A DNA stretch of 37,685 nt from Candidatus Sulfopaludibacter sp. GTDB taxonomy: Bacteria > Acidobacteriota > Terriglobia > Bryobacterales > Bryobacteraceae. The position numbers were made by a program, and so were the translations under genes. The first letter of the stretch is position 1. Each line of letters opens with the position of its first letter. The notes below the pieces were generated by a model, which was not told where the DNA came from, ran no database searches, and saw nothing but the letters and a program-made list of their open reading frames with translations. Location of the stretch: the NCBI GenBank assembly GCA_031292755.1, contig JARLGM010000053.1, positions 1 to 37,685 of the forward strand. The letters run 5' to 3'. Below, in pieces: positions 33,979 to 37,685 of the stretch.

Positions 33979-36900
33979 CTATGCGATCACGCCGGACAAT
34001 TGCTGTGCCAGAGATTTCACTCCGCGCAGGTCCAGCTTGCCGGTCGCCAGCAGGGGCAGCGACTCTACCAAATGAACATTTTCCCGCTTGGGCAGCCACA
34101 AGCGGGGCAGACCGGTGGCGGCCAGGCGTTGCCATAACTGGTCGGGCGTTACCTCCGGGTGGGCGTAGAGAGCCACCAGGCGCTCGCCGCGCTGATCGTC
34201 GGCGATGGCCGTGACGGCGCAGGGCGCATCGCCCAGCACCTGGGATACGGCCTCTTCGATGCGCAGGTGAGGTACCATCTCGCCCGCGATTTTGCTGAAG
34301 CGCGAGAGGCGGTCAGTGATGCGGAGGAAGCCCTCGTCGTCCAACAGGGCGATATCGCCGGTGATGTACCAGCCATCGCAGAAGGCTTCGCTGGTGCGCT
34401 CGGGCTGGCCGAGGTAGCCGGTCATGCGATTGGCGCCTTTGACCAGCAGGAGGCCTTCCTGGTTCGGGGGGAGCGGGGCCAGCGTGACGGGGTCGACGAT
34501 TTTGGCGGCGACGCCGGGCAGAGGAGGTCCCACGGTGCCCGGTTTGTTGCCCACCTGGGTGTTTTTGCCCGCCGCGAAATTGGGCGCGTTCACCGCGACC
34601 ACGGGGGCCATCTCGGTGCAGCCGTAGCCTTCCAGCAGATCGATGCGGAACTTTTCGCGGAATGCCGCGGCCACGGGTTCGCGCAACTTCTCGGCGCCCA
34701 CGAGCACGTAGCGCAGGCTGGCGAATTCTTCCGGCGCGCACTTGCGGGTGTAGGTGGAACAGAAGGTGGGGGTGGAGACCAGGAACGTGGCCCGGTATTT
34801 CGCCACCAGTTCGCCGATGGCTTTGGCGTCGGTGGGATTCGGATGGTAGACCACGCCGCAGCCCGATACCAGCGGGAACCAGATGGTCACGGTGTAACCG
34901 AAGGAATGGAAAAACGGGAGCACGCCCACAATGCGATCGGTGGGGCCGATCCAAAACACCTGGGCGATGGATTCGATGTTGGCCAGCACATTGCGGTGCG
35001 AGAGCATGACGCCCTTGGGCACGCCGGTGCTGCCGCTGGAAAAGATCACCGAGGCCGTGGCCGCGGTGGAGCGACTCAACAGGAAGGCCGGTACGAAGCG
35101 CGCCATCAGCAGGGCCCGCAGTTGCGCGAGTTTCCCGGCGCGCGCCAGCAGGTCTTCCACAAACACCATGCCGTCCAGGGCTTCGATCCTGGCTTTCGCC
35201 AGGAACAGTTTCGAGGTGACCACGGTGCGGATGCCGCACTGTTGCATGGCCGAGGCCATGGCTTCGCGTCCGGCGGTGAAATTCAGATTCACGGGGACTC
35301 GGCCGGCCAGCGTCAGTCCGACATTCACCAGCGCTCCGGCCACGGTGGAAGGCAGCAGCACGCCGATGGCTTCTTCCGGCGCACTCAGGCGGCGCGCCCA
35401 ATTGGCAATGAGGACGCTGCCGGTGAGCATGCGGCCGTAAGTGAGCTCGCGCCCGCTGGAATCGGCCATGGCGAAGCGGTTCCAGTGGCGGCGGGCATTC
35501 GAGATCACGCGCCGGTCCAGGCGGCCGGAGGTGGCGTTGTAGCGATGTTCCGCCGCGCCCGCGGAGAGTTCCTGGATGGCCTGGCGCACATCATGAGCGG
35601 ACACAGTGGAGGGCATGGGCGCTCCGAAAGACACGGTGACGGGATAGGGAATGCGCTTGGGCCACTTCCAGAAGAACCTGCCGCCTTCAAAGCTGAAGAT
35701 GCTGCCCCACAAGCGGTCCAGGTGGACCGGGATGACCGGCACGTTCAACCCGGCGACGATTCTTTCCAGGCCGCGTTTGAACGGCAGCATGTTGCCGGTG
35801 CGGCTGATGGCGCCCTCGGCAAAGATGCAGACCACGTGCCCGGCTTCCAGTTCCCGGCGCGCCGCCCGGATGGCTTCCACCGCTTCGCGGGGGTTGCCGG
35901 TACCCACGGGGATGGCGTGCGTCTTGCGCAAGAACCAGTGCAGCGGCTTCATCTGGTAATACGGCTTCCAGACCATAAAGCGAATGAAGCGCTGGACGCA
36001 GGCGCCGATGAGGAAGCCATCGACGTGCGACATGTGATTGGAAACCAGCAGCGCCGGCCCGCGGAACGGCACGTTTTCCTGCCCCAGGATGCGGATGCGG
36101 AACACCGAGTGCGTGAACAGCCAGAGCAGGAAGCGGATGAGAAAATCATCCACTACGGTGACGATGTACACGGTCACCGCCAGGGTCACGAAGCCGAACA
36201 GCACCATGATGCGATCGGCGCGGAGGTGCAGTTTGTCGTGCAGGAGCCACGGCACCGCCGCGGCCATCAGCATGCCGATGGTGTTGTAGATATTGTTGGT
36301 GGCGATGATGCGGCCCTTCTCGCCGGATTCGCTGCGCTGTTGCAGGTAGGCATTCAAGGGCACGAAAAACAGGCCGGTGGCCACGCCCAGACAGACCAGG
36401 ACGGCGAGGGCACCGAAGTAGGAGCCGTGCACGAAGCCCATGGCGATGCAGAACAGGCCGATGAACGCGCCGCCCAGGGGCACGAGGCCGATTTCGACCT
36501 TGTCGCCGGAAAGCCGCCCGCACAACATGCTGCCGGCGCCGATTCCGAGCGAAAGGCAGGTGACCATGAGGCCGATGCGGTTGTCGTTGACGTGCAGGTT
36601 CTCTTTGCCGAAGAGCAGCAGCGTACTGCTGAACAGCAGGCCCAGAAACCAGAAATAGCTGATGCCCAGGACGCTGAGCCACATGGGACGATCGGCCAGC
36701 AGGTGCCTGGTGCCGATGGCGACTTCGGAGAACGGATTCCAGCGGAAGGGCGCTTTGGCGCCGGCCGGCGGCACGCGGGTGATGCGCAGGCTGGTGAGGT
36801 ACCCGACGATGGCGACGGCCAGCATCACGACGCCCACCTTCCATGCTTCCTCGCGCCAGCGTGTGAACAGGAACGGGCCGATGGCGGTGCCGAGGACGAT

Positions 36901-37368
36901 GGCGACGAGCGTGGTCATTTCGACGAGGGCGTTGGCGCGGGAGAGGTCGCGGTCCGAGACCATTTCCGGCACGATACTGTATTTGGCCGGGCTGAAGACG
37001 GTGGAGTGAACGGCCATGAGGAAGAGCACGATGAACATCCACGCCACATTAGTGGAGAAGAAGGTGAGGATGCCCACGGCCATGGCGAAGATCTCGAAGG
37101 CCTTGACGGCGATCAGCACAGTGCGTTTGCTGAATGCGTCGGCGAGGTGGCCGGCGTACCCGGCGAGGAACAGCGAGGGCAGGACGAAGATGCCGGCCGC
37201 CAGCGAGAGGTACTTGCCGCTTTGATCGGCTTGGGCGACGATGTGGACGGCTCGCAGGGAGACGATGATGCGATAGGCATTATCGTTGAACGCGCCCAGG
37301 AACTGCGTCCAGAGGAACGCCTGGAAGCCGCCGTTGTTGAGGACATCTTTAAATCCGCGCTGAGCCAT
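33979..37368 (-). CDS. aas: Trifunctional LplT-PlsC-Aas type phospholipid remodelling protein
   Basis: The protein has 1129 residues. Residues 1-415 are an MFS transporter of the LplT type (GGFQAFLWTQFLGAFNDNAY opens it), which flips lysophospholipid. Residues 420-620 form a PlsC/LPLAT domain with the HX4D motif in SNHMSHVDGF (about 444) and FAEGAISRTG. Residues 640-1129 form an acyl-ACP/AMP ligase with SSGSTGVPKGVMLSH (about 770), GYGCTEMAPV, and a terminal GKLDLRG in which Lys is the expected adenylation contact. Together they would import a lysophospholipid, activate a fatty acid and re-acylate the lipid. In E. coli, lplT and aas are separate genes. No ribosome site precedes ATG 37368. Confidence 0.93.
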   Translation of the reverse strand: MAQRGFKDVLNNGGFQAFLWTQFLGAFNDNAYRIIVSLRAVHIVAQADQSGKYLSLAAGIFVLPSLFLAGYAGHLADAFSKRTVLIAVKAFEIFAMAVGILTFFSTNVAWMFIVLFLMAVHSTVFSPAKYSIVPEMVSDRDLSRANALVEMTTLVAIVLGTAIGPFLFTRWREEAWKVGVVMLAVAIVGYLTSLRITRVPPAGAKAPFRWNPFSEVAIGTRHLLADRPMWLSVLGISYFWFLGLLFSSTLLLFGKENLHVNDNRIGLMVTCLSLGIGAGSMLCGRLSGDKVEIGLVPLGGAFIGLFCIAMGFVHGSYFGALAVLVCLGVATGLFFVPLNAYLQQRSESGEKGRIIATNNIYNTIGMLMAAAVPWLLHDKLHLRADRIMVLFGFVTLAVTVYIVTVVDDFLIRFLLWLFTHSVFRIRILGQENVPFRGPALLVSNHMSHVDGFLIGACVQRFIRFMVWKPYYQMKPLHWFLRKTHAIPVGTGNPREAVEAIRAARRELEAGHVVCIFAEGAISRTGNMLPFKRGLERIVAGLNVPVIPVHLDRLWGSIFSFEGGRFFWKWPKRIPYPVTVSFGAPMPSTVSAHDVRQAIQELSAGAAEHRYNATSGRLDRRVISNARRHWNRFAMADSSGRELTYGRMLTGSVLIANWARRLSAPEEAIGVLLPSTVAGALVNVGLTLAGRVPVNLNFTAGREAMASAMQQCGIRTVVTSKLFLAKARIEALDGMVFVEDLLARAGKLAQLRALLMARFVPAFLLSRSTAATASVIFSSGSTGVPKGVMLSHRNVLANIESIAQVFWIGPTDRIVGVLPFFHSFGYTVTIWFPLVSGCGVVYHPNPTDAKAIGELVAKYRATFLVSTPTFCSTYTRKCAPEEFASLRYVLVGAEKLREPVAAAFREKFRIDLLEGYGCTEMAPVVAVNAPNFAAGKNTQVGNKPGTVGPPLPGVAAKIVDPVTLAPLPPNQEGLLLVKGANRMTGYLGQPERTSEAFCDGWYITGDIALLDDEGFLRITDRLSRFSKIAGEMVPHLRIEEAVSQVLGDAPCAVTAIADDQRGERLVALYAHPEVTPDQLWQRLAATGLPRLWLPKRENVHLVESLPLLATGKLDLRGVKSLAQQLSGVIA

Positions 37369-37422
37369 GACCGGGGTAGTGCACGAACCGCTCCGAAAGG
37401 CGAATGCAATCAGGTCAATAGT
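37369..37422. other. Upstream region of the Aas-type gene
   Basis: Contains TTGACC on the minus strand (about 37413-37418) but no matching -10 at normal distance. The rest of the right end, to 37685, holds only the doubtful small ORF. Confidence 0.25.
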
Positions 37423-37665
37423 TTACGCGGAGTGGGGTGAGAATGATATGGGCATTCTTTGTACATAACCCTGGCGTTGGATGTACTCTACGGGGGGGGT
37501 TGCGGAGCTGGCGGGTAGGCGCGGCGGTTCTGCTGCCAGGGGGTTTCGTTGGATTCCGAACATTGCGGGGACGTTGAACATCCACGGCAGGCCGGAGTCC
37601 TGATCTGTACGCGGTGCGGAAGGGGTGGCGGGGGTGTGGATCTCATACTGGACATTGACATTCAA
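37423..37665 (-). CDS. Doubtful small ORF, Pro-rich
   Basis: An 80-codon frame from ATG 37665 (MNVNVQYEIHTPATPSAP) with an in-frame TGA directly before it. The product is Pro/Ala-rich with no hydrophobic segment and no motif I recognise. It contains a run of eight C (G8 on the plus strand, about 37492-37499), so its frame could vary. It has no ribosome site. It may be spurious or a fragment of a gene decayed or cut by the window edge. Confidence 0.25.
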   Translation of the reverse strand: MNVNVQYEIHTPATPSAPRTDQDSGLPWMFNVPAMFGIQRNPLAAEPPRLPASSATPPVEYIQRQGYVQRMPISFSPHSA

Positions 37666-37685
37666 GGCCCGCGGACACGGTGAAA

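Noticed and set aside
34159..37440. A 1093-codon open frame antisense to the Aas-type gene
   Set aside because: Its product is an Asp/Gly/His/Gln-rich string with no fold signature, and the minus strand encodes a complete, motif-rich protein.
1..37685. CRISPR array, phage region or retron-like element
   Set aside because: No regularly spaced repeats, phage structural genes or reverse transcriptase were seen in any frame.

Overview
The window looks like a chromosomal piece of a GC-rich Acidobacteriota genome, most likely of the Solibacter/Bryobacter lineage. The main reason is the presence of two secreted proteins with the FEVASVKP signature (TIGR03435) and one with a TIGR03437-type C-terminal domain, both families greatly expanded in Candidatus Solibacter. 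No rRNA, tRNA, CRISPR array, prophage or intact insertion sequence was seen. This assignment rests on recognising families by eye; no database search was run.

Left part (1-9956, all minus strand): a window-truncated RluA-type pseudouridine synthase is preceded, in the same reading frame, by what looks like a decayed HicA toxin. Upstream of it lies a compact, translationally coupled gene string, read right to left: heptose-phosphate adenylyltransferase (rfaE2-like), mfd, a secreted SurA/PpiC-type isomerase, a YhaM-type 3'-5' exoribonuclease, a BlaI-type repressor, a GT-C membrane glycosyltransferase and a small helical protein. Most junctions overlap by one to four bases. The theme is the cell envelope plus nucleic-acid maintenance, with a repressor embedded in the string.

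Middle (9981-23987, plus strand): a class A beta-lactamase-like serine hydrolase; a Tat-exported two-subunit molybdenum hydroxylase (IorA/IorB type); a secreted protein of unknown function; a large secreted protein built by a 720-base internal duplication; a 1311-residue protein in which a complete topoisomerase III is joined to a complete RecQ helicase; two small proteins; and a four-gene 2-oxoacid:ferredoxin oxidoreductase operon (korD-A-B-C).

Right-centre (24044-31358) is the accessory part. It holds hypothetical proteins, a TIGR03435 protein that seems to be the detached end of an M56 peptidase fusion, a heavily deleted ISL3-type transposase, a GxxExxY protein, and a coupled trio (198-residue hypothetical, second TIGR03435 protein, short-chain dehydrogenase).

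Right end (31353-37368, minus strand): a DUF2339 membrane protein and a trifunctional Aas-type protein (LplT-like transporter, PlsC acyltransferase, acyl-ACP synthetase). The last 300 bases hold only a doubtful small ORF.

The most notable object is the TopB-RecQ fusion at 16576-20511: a single-chain counterpart of the Top3-Sgs1/BLM dissolution machinery, with the domain order opposite to that of reverse gyrase.
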